Of a stretch of DNA of 64,000 nt, positions 11,400 through 23,920 are shown piece by piece. The first letter of the stretch is position 1. Each line of letters begins with the position of its first letter. A program made the translations under genes and the position numbers. The stretch is from Heterobilharzia americana. Lineage: Eukaryota > Platyhelminthes > Trematoda > Strigeidida > Schistosomatidae. The notes below the pieces were generated by a model that ran no database searches, was not told where the DNA came from, and was given only the letters and a program-made list of their open reading frames with translations. The stretch is taken from contig OX104134.1 of NCBI GenBank assembly GCA_944470555.2, positions 114,012,701 to 114,076,700 of the forward strand, in the 5' to 3' direction.

Positions 11400-12280
11400 T
11401 GAAGAGAGACCTGAATGCATTCAAACGCATTTGTTATTAAAACCATGTTAGACGGTATGGAGAAAATTTCTTCCAGGCTGCTCCCTAGTTTGAATGTAGG
11501 AAGCCGTTGCTCCTGCCTACTTAGGCCCACCTGCACATAGGGGAGAAATGTCAGAATCACGAGGAGAGAAACAGCAAACTCGTGCTTATATATTAGGCCG
11601 GAATGCAGTTGCAGTTGTTTGGCCTCCAGTTTCCAATTTCGGGACAAAATATATGGACAAAACAAAAGGAGTATCGGCGGAGCCACCAACACCTTCGCAG
11701 TAGCAGATATGTTTGTCGACAGCTAGGAACACGTAGCTTTATGAACACTTAACCACATCCCATATATTGGCTGTAAAGTGAAGTACGCAGGTGAAACTGG
11801 TGGATTGAGATCATTTAGATTATCCAAACAAATGCATTTGTCCAAACGTAGAATGACGGACCCCAATAGCATGAACAATTTCGAGAAAACTCTGCTACAT
11901 AATACATACATTAACACCCAACCATATGAGAGAGTTCGATAAAACCATTGCAGTCTAGTCCAATGCGCTTATTTAGAAAGAAGGCTTGGTTACTGAGTCC
12001 TTTTTCATCTACTTAACGCCCAGTACATGTAATGCGATGTTTCTGTTTAAAGGACTCAGGTAAAATAACCGAAATCAGTTTTGTGGGAACAACGAAAAAG
12101 AAATGACAGATCTGGCAAAACAAAATATTCACTTACACTCATCCTAGTAAGTTAAACTAACTGCTTGTTTCCACATTAGCGTTAGATCTTGGTCTTGAAT
12201 ATTTAAAATATTTTATATCACAATAAGTTCCTTATTTAATAGTTCACGTTTCCAAAGGCGTACACGTAGATCTGCCATGC
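11400..12280. other. No gene recognised
   Basis: Spacer between two oppositely oriented CR1-like elements. Short minus-strand frames (11366-11692, 11723-11917) lack recognisable domains. The 5' end of the left element may extend into 11.4-11.5 kb, but no motif supports it. Confidence 0.35.
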
Positions 12281-12289
12281 AGGTACTGT

Positions 12290-13760
12290 ACCTCCAACCT
12301 CCTGATGGCAAATGATCACTGGGCAGCATGCTGGGATCTCAAAGTCCCGGTCCACGCCACTTTTCTGGATTTCGCGAAAGCCTTTGACACTCTCTCACAC
12401 ACCATCCCAATGCACGAGATAGCTGGGTTAGTATCCACGGCCAGGCGCTATCGTGGCTGAAGAACTACCTAGACAGAAGTGAGTTCTGCACAAAAGTCAA
12501 CAGGGTCCACCCAACTTGGTAACACCATCGTCGGGTGTCTCACAAGGAGGAACCCTTGGTTCATTGTTGCTCCTACCTACCGCTGCATATTAGCCCTCCG
12601 ATTCTCCTCTACGCTGATGATGCCAAGTTATGGAGGGCAGTAACTTGCGAAGCGGAATCGAGTGCATTACAGAACGACCTCAAAACACAAGAGGAATGGG
12701 CAACAAATAACCAACTGGTGTTTAACCTGGATAAGCGCCGGTCCATGTTTTTCCGCACTCCGATCCCCAGAAAGTATCCCACTCTCTCTGTGGTTCACGT
12801 CTAGCCCATACCACATCAGAAGAAGACCTGGGTTTAACGGCAACGGAGAAACTGGACGCCAGTTCAGTTACTCAGGTGACGCCTCAAAAGCAAACGTGCA
12901 CTGCACTTTGTGCGCAGACAACTGGGTGCCCTTACCCCAGAGCTCTCTCTGAAGCTCTACAAGACTCACATTCGACCCCACTTGGAGGTCCATAATGTCT
13001 TCGTTTAATTTGAAAGAGGCACGAACCTACTGGAGAAGGTCCAGAGGCGAAACATAAAAAGGGTAGTTGAATTGCGACGAAAATCATATAAGGACAGACT
13101 GAAAGACCTAGACCAAGATCCTTCTAGCCACCGAAGGCTACGAGGTGACTTGATTGTGGCTTACAAACTACCGAACAACCCAAGCCACTCAAACAGAGGA
13201 TTGCTATCGAGTGACTACTATGGCGATCCTCGTGTAGCCCTTAAGAGAATTGCCCGCCAAGTGTCAAAAACTCACGTGCGTTCACATTCCCCCTCCCTCC
13301 GAGTCCACGAGAACTGGAACACGCTACCAGCAGGAGTAGTCTCCGCCCCATCTGTTAAAGGCTCCGAAAGAAGCCAAACAGTCTTGCAGAGACACATGGT
13401 CTACCCACATGTAGCTAAAATACGAACTAGGCAGAAGAAATCTGCTGCTATCACGCCACTCCAACTATTTTACCTCTACAACCAGTTTTCTTTCTACGGT
13501 AACCATCTAATCCCCTTTCGTTCTTCCACTTGCCATGAGTAAGACTTACCAACCTAAGTTCTTCATATCTTTGTGCACCTCTTCGCCAAACTTGGGCGTA
13601 GGTAGATTACCCCATTTGTTTACTTTTCGTTCCCTTTACTCACACAAATTTTCCAACAGGTTTTTTCTCCACTACTTCTAACTCTTTCTAACGACCAGTC
13701 CGAGCAACTGTCTGGCAACTCGACATCTGAAGAAACCAACTTTACCATACGTAGTCCAAG
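12290..13760 (+). mobile_element. CR1-like non-LTR retrotransposon, 3' half, degenerate
   Basis: Plus strand. RT block FLDFAKAFDTLSH at about 12.36 kb; intact catalytic block ILLYADDAKLWRAV at 12.60 kb; QLVFNLDKRRSMFF at 12.72 kb; CR1-type tail RLRGDLIVAYKLPNN and ENWNTLPAGVVSAPS at 13.13-13.35 kb. Sequence to about 13.75 kb (ending near ACATCTGAAGAAACC) may be its 3' UTR. 5'-truncated, with several frameshifts (12.45, 12.8-12.95 kb). It differs clearly from the element at 8.75-11.4 kb, so it is a separate family. Confidence 0.7.
13072..13542 (+). pseudogene. CR1-like RT C-terminal tail
   Basis: An open frame of 156 codons carrying the conserved tail of CR1/Jockey ORF2: RRLRGDLIVAYKL, then SHSPSLRVHENWNTLP and VVSAPSVKG. 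The tail then runs into non-homologous sequence. It is the C-terminal part of the truncated element at 12.29-13.76 kb. Confidence 0.65.
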
Positions 13761-15800
13761 GCGAATTAACCAACACTTAACCTCCTGTTCTGTGTACCAG
13801 AGCTATAGCGAACGAGTGGCTGGATCTGCTGCATAGTAACCCACCAAAGACCTTGAACCGTTCCGCGAGACTAGGAGGCGAGCAAGAAGAAATCAGCTGG
13901 ATTACACAACCTCGTTAACCGGACACTGGATTTTGGATGCATTCTTGTTGTAGCTTAGATCAGAGTCATCGAGGCGATTTACCTCCTCTGAATTAGTTCC
14001 CGATGGTTATTGTCATTTTATAGTAAAGGAAGGAATGTTGTTTTCGAATTATAAATGAGGCTTTCAAAGTTGGCGAAGAAAAAGTGAAAGCATTTCGATC
14101 CCTGAAATCCGGATCACGTCTGGCTCACCAATCTGTTCGTCTCTGAAATCGGACTCCAAATTTATATGCGCGTCCAGGTAGAGTATCCCCTCTCGGCTCT
14201 GCTCCAATGATCGTGCACTTGTTGAGCGTTGGTTCTATCATCAAAGATTCAACGATCAATCTTTCATGCCATCTATCTATAGTAGGCTTTATGGTTGTTG
14301 CCCAATTCCACCCTGTTGAGCTATTGTGTACTTTAAAATACATGGGATTTTTTCCGAATTACTTACCTTACTTGGGTCTAGAGCTGTAAGTTTGGCCAAG
14401 TTTGTGTGCTGTCCTAACCTAACTAACGTTGTTCAAATTGTATGACTTATATAATCGCCCTCAAAATCACCTTACAATGCTGAGTGAGTTAATTTATTTC
14501 ATCCTGTCAACATGATCTTTGATTTGAAAGTCACTTAAATTCTTGGTTTGCTAAGAATTCTAGATGAAGTCACCGGCGTAGGATGGTCATTCTAAAAATG
14601 ACATACGAGTTGCACAGCCCACGTTTCAATTTCTCACAGTCAGCTGGTTTCTGTCTACTCAAACTTTTCAGTGGTATGTTTTGTCATTTTATGACGCTTC
14701 AGTGTCAGAGATCATAATTTGAGATCATGACTGGGGGGTTTCCGACTGCCATTCTGCCCACATCACAAGCGGAAAGTTGAAAAATCACCCAGCTGCGAGA
14801 AATGTCAACGTGGGCTATGCAAACAGTTCATCCTTTTCGGGGTGCACAGACCCAAGTAATATAGCTAGACAGATTCAGTTGTTCTGAAAAATCCTGTTGT
14901 GTGAGCTGAATTTGCTAGGATAAACTATTAATGAGCTCAATCCTAAACTAATGAAACTGCCGTTGGTGTTTAGATAACTGTGATCCGGCTAGTGAAATCT
15001 GCAGAGCGGAGTGAGTGGTTTCAGTAAGGGTTTTATTTATATATTTTGGGAGCCGGTGGCTCTTTTCGTTCCGTTTCGACATTAAGGGACTCAAGCCCAG
15101 CTCAGAAAGAAAAGGTGATGTGATAGACAACTCTACTTGCCATCCACCTGAATTGCCAAGACACCATTAGGTCAGACGCAGATGGAATGAAGACAGGCGT
15201 TCAAACGGACTTTTTAAAAGGAAAAGAAATACATACACGAGGATATCTAGAGTTTGTCAAAAACAGCATCAAACTAGGCTCATAAACATATTCGTTTCTA
15301 ACTCGAAAAGTTTGTTCCGCTATGCTGCATCTTTCCGATAGTCCAGAGAGAGATTCCGTCGAATGGTAGGGCCCATCGGGTGATTATTAGCACGAGTGAA
15401 TCGGCGGGACTGCCAGCTGATCAATATTTTGGATGTTTTCATCGTCAACAATCCAGTGAGGGGTTTGCGAAAATCCTACCGACCAAGTAGGACTGTTACT
15501 TGTTGAGTAGGCTTTGAGGTACTGCAGAGGAAAACATCACTGCACACAAAGCATAATTCTTTGGGGCCGGACAGAACCAACTCGGCAGATCTGGAGGAAG
15601 GAGCACCAATCTTGGTGAAAATGTTAACTTACTTAAGGATTTTTGAAGACGAGGGAAACTGCCAAACTTCAAAGGAGGTCAAAGAAGCAACTTGAAGAAA
15701 TGTAGACTAATGACTCTTTTACACATACCTGCCGAAGTTATACAGTTGTTAAATTATGACGGACTGAAAATTCAACTCATAATAGGTACTCATTCATGGC
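13760..15800. other. No gene or recognised repeat
   Basis: About 2 kb between the plus-strand CR1-like tail and Gypsy element A. Only short frames (such as 14125-14343 minus and 14948-15130 minus) with no recognisable domains. It may be ancient repeat. Confidence 0.35.
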
Positions 15801-15804
15801 GCTT

Positions 15805-16146
15805 TAGGAAAGGTCCGGGTTCGAACTTGACAGACACAGAGGCTAATCACTAATTACTCGAACTTGTCATATACCCACGAATACGAGACCAAGGAAGAAC
15901 ACGATAGCGTAGTCGGATGAAATAGTATATTTGGGTGGTTGTGTCAAAATACCGGTACGTTCCAACTAACTGGCTGGAGGGTCAAACACGAGCAGTGCAA
16001 CGTAACACGACAGCGTGCCAAATGGCGAGGATGCTTGACCGGGTGCCCTCAGCTTAGCGAGTCCAGTTAAACTATCAAGGTCAGCATCAATGTCGAAAGT
16101 CGTCAAACCCTAGGCTATTGATTTTGGGGAAGTGTGTGACGCTACA
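15805..16146 (-). repeat. 3' LTR of Gypsy element A
   Basis: About 342 bp. On the minus strand it begins TGTAGCG directly after the polypurine tract. From 15822 to 16146 it matches 26277-26601 with one mismatch seen by eye (GTGTGAC against GTGTGGC). The outermost ~17 bp are only partly alike. Confidence 0.85.
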
Positions 16147-16620
16147 GATCACTCCCCCTAGTGGGGTCGTGAGGACCCTGAGACGATACTACTCGGAAGT
16201 GAAAACCGAGTGATTTCTCCACTGGTAAAACTCTTCCGATGAGCTCACTGCGTGAACTGGCTCCTGGTTGTCTGAACTTATTCTAGGGTGTCGTGGCAGT
16301 TGAAAAATAAAATACAATAGATCAACTTGTACGTCGATCGCAGTCCTCAGTCTCCTTTTCGTTCCATTCAGTGCTCGTTGCACCTGGAATATAAATAAAA
16401 GTCTTTAATACTACGAAAATGTTTCGTAAAGATGGAAATTATGTGTATACAAACAGATCGAAAATTAGGTTTATGCTTATTTTCACTTTTTTGAAAAAGT
16501 TTCATCACGCGGTAGTAAAAATTGATATAAAACGGCGAAATGTGGGAGGACTTCCACGTCTCCGGTAAATAAGGGAAGTGGTCCCCGAAAAAAATTTTGA
16601 GTTAAAACGGTGGTTAACAC
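16147..16620 (-). other. Element A 3' untranslated region with polypurine tract
   Basis: Sequence between the pol C-terminus and the 3' LTR. The minus-strand purine run (CTAGGGGGAGTGATC) at 16147-16161 adjoins the LTR start TGTAG, as expected for the plus-strand primer of a Gypsy element. No coding signal. Confidence 0.6.
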
Positions 16621-16623
16621 GTT

Positions 16624-19380
16624 TTATTTTACACCGCCAAGTTGAATGCGCCTTCCAGACTTCGGAAACCCGACTGTTCGACCTGATCGTGTTCTTGGTT
16701 GCTCCAGCGGTTGTTGCAACTGTGCATCACCAGGCACATCGTCAAGTATTTCGATAACTGAGCTGTCCACCGGTGGGCTATAGTGAGCTGAAGCGTAACC
16801 TATGATGGAGTTGCCTTCGAAATGAGCTGGTTTCAAACAATAGATATTAACAGTATTTTCACGTCCGTTTCGCTCGACTATATAGAATTTCTCGTGTCGC
16901 TTTATCATCTTGAATGGCCATCGTAGGGTGGTTCAAGTGGTTGACAAAAGGCGTCGTGGCGAATAAACACGTGCGATGTCTTTTGTAAGCTGAGGTGAAC
17001 GAAGACATAAGTCGTCTGAGGTCTAACCGGAGAAGGCCTAACTGAACGCATTGCGTTTGTAAGCCTAGTCACGTACGAAAGATGTTTGGAGGTTGAAGGA
17101 GAAACAAACCCACCTGGTAGGCGAAGAGTGGTCCCACAGACGAGTTCTGCAGGGGTACATCCAGTATCAACACTCCAGGGGATACGAATATTTAGTAGGA
17201 CTAGAGGCTAAGCCTCGGTCCACTGAGGCATGTTTGCAGCTGAAGGGGAAGCTTTCAGCTGTCGATGGAAACGCTCTACCATGCCATTTACTTGTGGATG
17301 GTAGGCTGTCGTTCTGAACCGGGTGCAACCTAAAAGTGCAGTCAGAGCGTGAAATAATCCACACTCAAATTGGCGCCTATGGTCGGTTGTGACGTAAGAT
17401 GGACATCCGAAGTTCGCAATCCATTTTTCGACGAAAACGCGAGCAACTGTCTCAGCAGTAATATCCCTAATAGGTACTGCCTCTGGCCATCGTGTAAAAT
17501 GATCAACACAAGTGAAAAGGTAGGTGTATCCATTAGATTCTGGTAGAAGTCCTGCAATGTCTGTGTGGACGTGGTCGAAACGCATGTCTGAGGCTAGAAA
17601 TGAGCCTAAAGGGCTTTTCGCGTGTCGCGTGACTTTGCACTTTTGACGAGCTAAGCACGACTGAGCCCACCCATTAACGTCCCAGGCCAGCAGAAAGCTT
17701 GTACGATGAGCCTAATGGTGGCTCGTACATCTGGATGGGAGAGTTTGTGCAACGTATTGAAGACGCTGCGTCGATAGCTCTTCGGAACTATTGGGCGTGG
17801 TTGACCAGCAGAGACATCGCACAAAATCGTATCCTTATCTGATCCAACCGGACAAAGTCGCAGCCCGAGAACAGTACATAGCTAGGAGTTTTCTACCAAA
17901 TGTACTGTATCTTGTTTCCACTTCTTGCAGCCGCCTCGAGAAAAAGGCTAACAGTTGCCACTGGTTGTCAGTCAATGGCTGCAGAACTGCTCCAATCGCT
18001 GAGTCAGATGCATCAACAGCGATACTCAAAGGAGCATTGGGGTCGTGATGCATGAGCATGGCTGTTTGAAATGGCTTCCTTGACCATAGCGAAAGCAAGT
18101 CTGGCTACGTTGTCCGGAGTCACGCACTTCGTCGTTCCTCGAAGTAGATCTGTTAGTGGTCTCATGACAGAAGCACAGTTGGGGATAAACCTTCGGTAAT
18201 AACTTACCAGGCCATTGAAAGTGCGGAGATGTTTCACAGTGGTTGGCTCTGGATAGTTTGTGATAGCCGCCACTTTGTCTCTCAATGGGCGTATACCTTT
18301 GTCGTCAATGGTGTGCCCAAGGAAGCTGAGTGATTCGACTCCTATTTCACACTTCTGTAAGTTGACTATGATGCCATGTTTTTCAGTCTTTCGAATGCGA
18401 GGTCCAAATGTTTGAGGTAAGTTTCCCTATCTGGACTCGCAATTAGACAGTCGCCGACGTAGACATGAACAAAATTCAAACCACGGAAGACATCGTCCAT
18501 AAGGCGTTGTAATGTTTGTGCTGCATTCCGAAGACCAAATGACATGTGCAGGAATTCAAACAGGCCAAAAGGAGTAACAATGGCTGTTTTTGCGGTATCT
18601 TCTGCTGCCATAGGTATCTGGTGGTACGCTTTGACCAAATCGACTTTGGGAAAATGTTTGGTCCGTATAAGGTTGCAGTCAAATCGTAAACTTGAGGTAT
18701 CGGGTAGCAGTCCGGAGTTGTTTTGGCGTTAAGCCTTCGGTAATCACCGGTTGGACGCCAGTCGTTGCCATGTGCAATGATGATGCCCAAGGACTGCTTG
18801 ACGGTTTGATAATGCCCAGTTCCAGCATGTGGTCGAATTCGCTTTTCGCCGTTTTGAGCTTATCGGGGGCTAGATAGCATGCTTTGGATGCCACAGGTGG
18901 ACCTGTGGCTGTGATGTGATGCATAACATTGTCGGTTATGCACGGGAGAGTGTGCTTTGGTTGTTGCAACTCTGGATACTTCTCCAACACCGCCTGATGA
19001 GACGCATCGCCTGATTGTTTGGTTTTGACGATGGCTAAATTGGGACCTACATAGGTGGTGCCTCCAACAGATAACTTTGTGTTGTTATCTATCAGTCGTC
19101 GACGGCGAGCATCTACGAGTAGATCGTAATGGTTTAGCAAGTCTGTGCCAATGATGGGGACATAAACATCAGCCAGGAGGAAAATCTAGTGAATAGGTTC
19201 ACGTAAACCTAAGTTGAGGTGAGCATACCGTCTTCCAAATGTTGCGACCCCGTTGTCGCCAGTTGCTTGAAGATTGGAAGATGGATCATAATGATGCTCC
19301 TTTGTCGTTGCAGGAGGAACGCTAACTTCTGCGCCGGTGTTAACGAGGTAGCGAACTTCGGTTTCTACAAGTGACGTAAT
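16624..19380 (-). pseudogene. pol: Element A pol polyprotein (protease, RT, RNase H, integrase), broken
   Basis: Minus strand, N to C. Protease at 19.14-19.38 kb reads YLVNTGAEVSV, where the catalytic DTG is NTG. RT at 18.0-18.85 kb reads [34 protein letters not shown] and VHVYVGDCLIAS, so YVDD has become YVGD. RNase H at about 17.9-18.05 kb reads IAVDASDSAIGAVL. Integrase at 17.2-17.6 kb reads VHTDIAG, TTDHRRQFE and NGMVERFHRQLK. The C-terminal tail at 16624-16908 reads RTRSGRTVGFPK. Several frameshifts and an in-frame stop after the protease (LREPIH*). No active enzyme is expected. Confidence 0.8.
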
Positions 19381-19399
19381 GCAAACGGCTGTTTCCGCC

Positions 19400-20002
19400 G
19401 GCCACGGTCGCCGTGAACACGTGCCGGAGTGACTGTTTCCCGAGTTTGTATCCTTGCTAAAACTGTACAGCTTCCGGCATTTTCTGACCTAATTCCCGCA
19501 GGTATTGTGAGACCAGCTCCATTTAGAGTTCCCCACCGTGTTAGATTTAGTTTTTGGACAACCACACGAGTTGCTGCGATGGACTGAGAAGCGCTTCTGT
19601 GATGTGCGACGTAAACTAGGCTTCGAGTTCGCGGTAGCATTTTAACCGAGTCGCTCAGCTTGGTCCCCTCTGAATCCCGGCTTTCTGGTTTTTCGTAGAC
19701 AGAAAATACGTTGGAGGCAGGTCTGCTAGAGGTCTCCAGTATTATGTCTGCTGAGTCTGCCAGGTCACCAAGTGGAACTGACTGCAGTGTCACCAGCATG
19801 GTTTGCAGCGGTTGTGGTAGTTTTGAGAGAAACGGTTCTCAAAAAAGGTCACTGTCGAATGTTCTTGCGCCGGAAACTCCCCGAATGCGTGCGAGGACTT
19901 CAGTAACTGAGTGGCTGCCCAGCTCGGTGTTAAGAAGTGATTCTTCTAGACGCTGGCGATCTGTGAGATCACTTTTCTTCAAGAGTGTGGCTTTGAGAAG
20001 TG
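19400..20002 (-). pseudogene. gag: Element A gag, 3' part
   Basis: Minus strand. LLKATLLKKSDLTDRQRLEE then NTELGSHSVTEVLARIRG resembles the capsid-region motif of CsRn1/Boudicca-type gag (K-x-L...RLREL...LGDRKPSxLLRxM). A stop follows (DSDLF*), then FLSKLPQPLQTMLVTLQ. The CHCC knuckle region near 19.5 kb is degenerate. It continues the gag fragment at 25891-26128, separated from it by element B. Confidence 0.7.
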
Positions 20003-20428
20003 TGTATTGGTGCGTGCTACAATTCCGTTACTTTGGATCAGTCCTACTTAACTTGATGTGCTCAAGTACCTGCTTAACCAGTACCTTACCTAACGTGTAA
20101 GTACTGATAACAAAACACAAATCAAAGAACTGATGCGGAATATATTCGAAGGAGCGATGTGTTTAATTAATGTAATAATAATGAATGGGGAAAGTTTAAT
20201 CAACTTATCTGGCTTGTAGGGCTGAACTAGGGACCCGGAGTACGTGCGCGCCAACCAGCACAATGGAGCGCGAAATGGTGTCCAAGCCTGCTCCGATGTA
20301 TGCTTGTTAAAACAAAACCTAGAACACCCTAGGTATCTGGAGGCAAGCTAGAGGTTTGTTTAGTCAATTTACTTTGGTCTATTTATCTTAGCCGTAGTTG
20401 TATTTTGGTGCCAGAAAGGTGCACTACA
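20003..20428 (-). repeat. 3' LTR of Gypsy element B
   Basis: 426 bp, TGTA...TACA termini on the plus strand. It matches 24940-25301 plus 25827-25886 with a few differences (TTACTTTGG/TAACGTTGG, TCAAAG/TCAAAAG, GTTTGTTTAG/GTTTATTTAG). The outermost ~15 bp next to the target duplication are more divergent. Confidence 0.85.
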
Positions 20429-20860
20429 GGTTATCCCCCTCCCAGAAGGTTGCTGGAATACCGACAACCTTCGATCCTAGGAGGCGACTGCGAGGCGGAC
20501 ACGCTACACCTTTCCGTATTGGTGATGGAGTGGGTGCCGTGTGGGTCTTCGAAGCTAGTGCGACTATACAAGTTTAAGAGGTAAGAGAACTTTGCGTCAA
20601 GAGTTAACCCCTCTCGTGGTGGTGGAAAATGACCAAAACCTCCATCTACTTTTCCCTGTTGCTTCTTAATCTACCGAGGAGTGTACAAGGGGAAGTTGGT
20701 ACAAAGGGAACCGAAGAAAGATCCAAGTAGCATCTTCAGCTGCCAATTGTATCCAATTTTCAGCGCATTTCCTAGGTTCTGCAAGAAGAATAAAATAGGA
20801 CATTAGAGTGCTAAGAAAAGAAAAACCAAACAATTCAAAGTGGGGGGAGTACAGAAAAAA
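20429..20860 (-). other. Element B 3' untranslated region with polypurine tract
   Basis: Non-coding stretch between the pol C-terminus and the 3' LTR. The minus-strand purine run GGGAGGGGGATAACC ends against the LTR start (TGTAGTGC). Confidence 0.6.
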
Positions 20861-20863
20861 TAA

Positions 20864-23800
20864 TCAACTGAAAAAAGCTTTTGAAATTTTTACTGCATTT
20901 TTGGGTTGTTTTTTGTTTAAAAAAACTTTGTTTTCAAAGTAGTGACCGAAACTCATGAAAACGTCAAATACGAAAACGCACTGACAGTGCATACCACGAT
21001 AAAATAATTGAAACTCCGAATCTACCAAGTGTAAAGTTGAGCTGAGGTTAACTGACGAAATCGGCGTATCTTTTGGGCCAATGTACACGCTTCCCTGCAC
21101 GTCTAGAGGGTACTGGGTCGGTGCTACTAGAGGTGGCTCTTCTAGAAGATTCGGGATACGCGCGACTAGACGAGTCTCTTCGGGGTCTGGCGGCCAGGGT
21201 TTTTCTAGTTGTGTCGGTGTAGAGGAAGGTGGGTCGTCCTCTGTATGAGCTGCCTTCAAACGATCGACACTTATGGAACCCTGCCGTCCAGATCTGTCAG
21301 TGATGAAAAACTTTTCTTCCTTGCAGAGAACCTTGAGAGGTCTGTCTTATGGTGGCTGTAAGGGCTTGCATACACTGTCACAATGCACAAAGACGTGCTT
21401 GCAATCTTGGAGTCTGTTATCCAACTGCACCCGTCTGCACTGTGTCCGTGTGGATGGGAGTTGGAGGCGACGCATGTGTAATTTAAGTTTGCGCATAGCC
21501 ATGGATATCGGTAGGAGTTGGGTCACTACAATCTGAAGCGACCATTTCACCCGGCAAACGTAAGTTACTGCCGTAAACTAACTCAGCAGGTATACACTGC
21601 ATATCCGTCCTGGATGTAGAGCGAATGCTGAGAAGAACCAACGGCAGAGACTCGGTCCATTTCATATTGTCGGCTGCGATTAGTGCGCTTTTAAGGTGTC
21701 GGTGGAATCGCTCCACCAAAATATTGGAAGCTGGATGATATGCGGTAGTGCGGATGCGTTTACATCCCAACAGATTCATCAGCTTCTGGAAGGTGACGGA
21801 TTCGAACTGTTGGCCTCTGTCGGTTGTCACGGTGGAAGGGCATCCAAACTGTGAAACCCATCCTTCGAGGAAGATCCTACTTACTGTTTCGGCAGTAATG
21901 TTAGACAATGGGATGGCTAACGGCCAGTGAGTGAACCTATCGACACATGTCAGTAGGTAGCAGTATCCATCGGAGGGGGGAAGTGGGCCGACAATGTCTA
22001 AATGGACATGAGCGAATCGTGAGTCCGGTTTGGCGAAAGTTCCAAGTGGTGGGATGGTGTGGAACGTTGGCACTGGATACATGACCGTGTCCAGTTTCGA
22101 ACATCACGGTTAATACCAGGCCACACAAACCTAGCAGATATGAGTTTGTCAGTGGCACGGATGCCAGGATGTGAAAGATTGTGCAAAGCATCAAAAACAT
22201 GCTTACGCAAGGTAAAAGAACAACCGGTCTGGGTGTGCCTGTGGAGGTGTCGCATAATATTGACACCTCACTGTTCGGGAGCGGTAAACGCTGTATCTTC
22301 AGAGAGGTTGAGTGTTGAAGTTTTTCAATCTTCTCGTCTGAATCCTGAAGTTCGGCAATCTTCCGTAAGTCAGCCGCTCGAGGTAAAGTAGTGGTGCGAA
22401 CGCGAGACAGTGCGTATGCAACAGGGCTATTCACACCAGAAATTTGACGGATGTCCGATGTGAATTGCAAAACATAGTCTAGATGACGTAATTCACGCTG
22501 TGAATATCTGTCAGTGGTGGTATGTAGGGCACACGTCAAAGGTTTGTGGTCGGTAAAGATAATGAAATCACGACCTTCCACAAAGTGACGAAAATGCTTA
22601 ACTGAGGCATATGTGGTGAGCGATTCCCTGCCAAAAGTGCTGTGCCGCATTTCGCAGGTGGATAACTTTCGGGAGAAGAGTGCAAATGTGATTCAAGTAC
22701 GATCCGAAAGTTGTTGTAGCACAACTCCAAGGGCGTGCTAGAGGCGTCAATCGCAATGCTAAGAGGTAGGCTTACTTCTTGATGTACCGGCATCGTGGCG
22801 TCTGCTATTTTAGTGAACGAACGCCAATCTGGCATTTGGCCAGGTTGACTGTCATCGAATGCTCTGACAGTCTGGCTAAAACCTGTTTCAAGTGGTTAAA
22901 ATGAGTGTCTTCGCCTGGACTAGCGATTAGTATGTCGTCTAAGTAGGCATAGGTGAAGTCGAGTCCACGTAAAACATCGTGAATAAAACGTTGGAAATTT
23001 GTGCTGCGATGCGAAGACCAAAGGCATACGAGGAACTCAAAAGGACCAAACGGTGTAATGACGGCTGTCTTGGGAACATCAGGATGAACTTGGATCTGAT
23101 GCTATGCACGCTTCAAGTCAAGCTTACTGAAGATAAACGAGCCTTTTAAAGATGCAGTCAAGTCTTGTATATAAGGGACTGGGTAACGATCTGGAATCGT
23201 TTTAGCGTTGAGCCTTCGGTAGTCACCACAAGGCCTCCAGTCCATACCATTGTTCTTTGGTACCACATGCAAGGGTGAAGACCATGGACTGTTGGATGGT
23301 CTGATTATTCCCATTTCAAGCATGTGTTCGAACTCGGCCTTTACAGCACGCAGTTTCTCCGGGGATAATCGCCGTGGTTTCGCGAACACTGGCGGGCCAG
23401 TCGTCGTTATGTGATGAGAAACGTTCGAAGTCACACAAGGGACACAACGACTTGGCTTAAAGACATCCGGAAAGGACTGGATGATAGACGCGTAGGGACT
23501 AGAAGCGTCCGTCGTGGAGTACACGGGACTGAGGGGCGGCGTCTTTGTGACTATACCGGAGACAGAGAGTGTTGTGGTAGAATCTATCAACTTATGCTTG
23601 CCAGCATCTACCAGCAGCTGATAGTGCTGTGACAGATCCATACCAATAATTCCGGTGGTCACATCCGCCACTGTGGAAACCCAACGGAGGGGACGACGCA
23701 ATCCAAGGTTGAGGTCGAGGAATCTCCGACCATAGGTTGTGATGGGCGAACCGTTGGCGGCACGAAGTTGCAGACTCTCTTCCTTCGTAGGTGGGATGAC

Positions 23801-23920
23801 GCTAGCTTCTGCCCCAGTGTCAACTAGGAAGCGTATCCCAGAATGTCGATCAGTGACGAAGAAGAGGCGACATGGAAGTGGCTCGCCAGCGACGTTAGTC
23901 GCCGTCACGTGCTGGCTCAC
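20864..23920 (-). pseudogene. pol: Element B pol polyprotein (protease, RT, RNase H, integrase), broken
   Basis: Minus strand, N to C. Protease at 23.8 kb has intact [16 protein letters not shown] at 23.4-22.85 kb reads [18 protein letters not shown], then a premature TAG at about 23101 in the usual AYHQI motif, then the intact catalytic block AYLDDILIASPGED. RNase H at 22.75-22.4 kb includes FIIFTDHKPLTCAL. The integrase zinc finger at about 22.2-22.05 kb reads HPGIRATDKLI and CIQCQRS. The integrase core at 22.0-21.6 kb retains D, D and E (VHLDIVGPLPP, TTDRGQQFES, LVERFHRHLK). The C-terminal tail lies at 20864-21259. At least three frame breaks. Confidence 0.85.

Larger units (their letters stand above)
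8750..11400 (-). mobile_element. CR1-like (SR1-type) non-LTR retrotransposon, degenerate
   Basis: A minus-strand element, 5'-truncated or with an unrecognised 5' end. Order along the element: APE-type endonuclease at about 10.7-11.38 kb, reverse transcriptase at 9.41-10.38 kb, and a C-terminal tail ending at the stop near 8801. The tail has the CR1/Jockey signature VCKLWNSLPSAVV...DTFKRRLD. Frameshifts separate the blocks, so it is not autonomous. The schistosome SR1 family is the known CR1-like element; assignment here is by motif style only. Confidence 0.75.
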
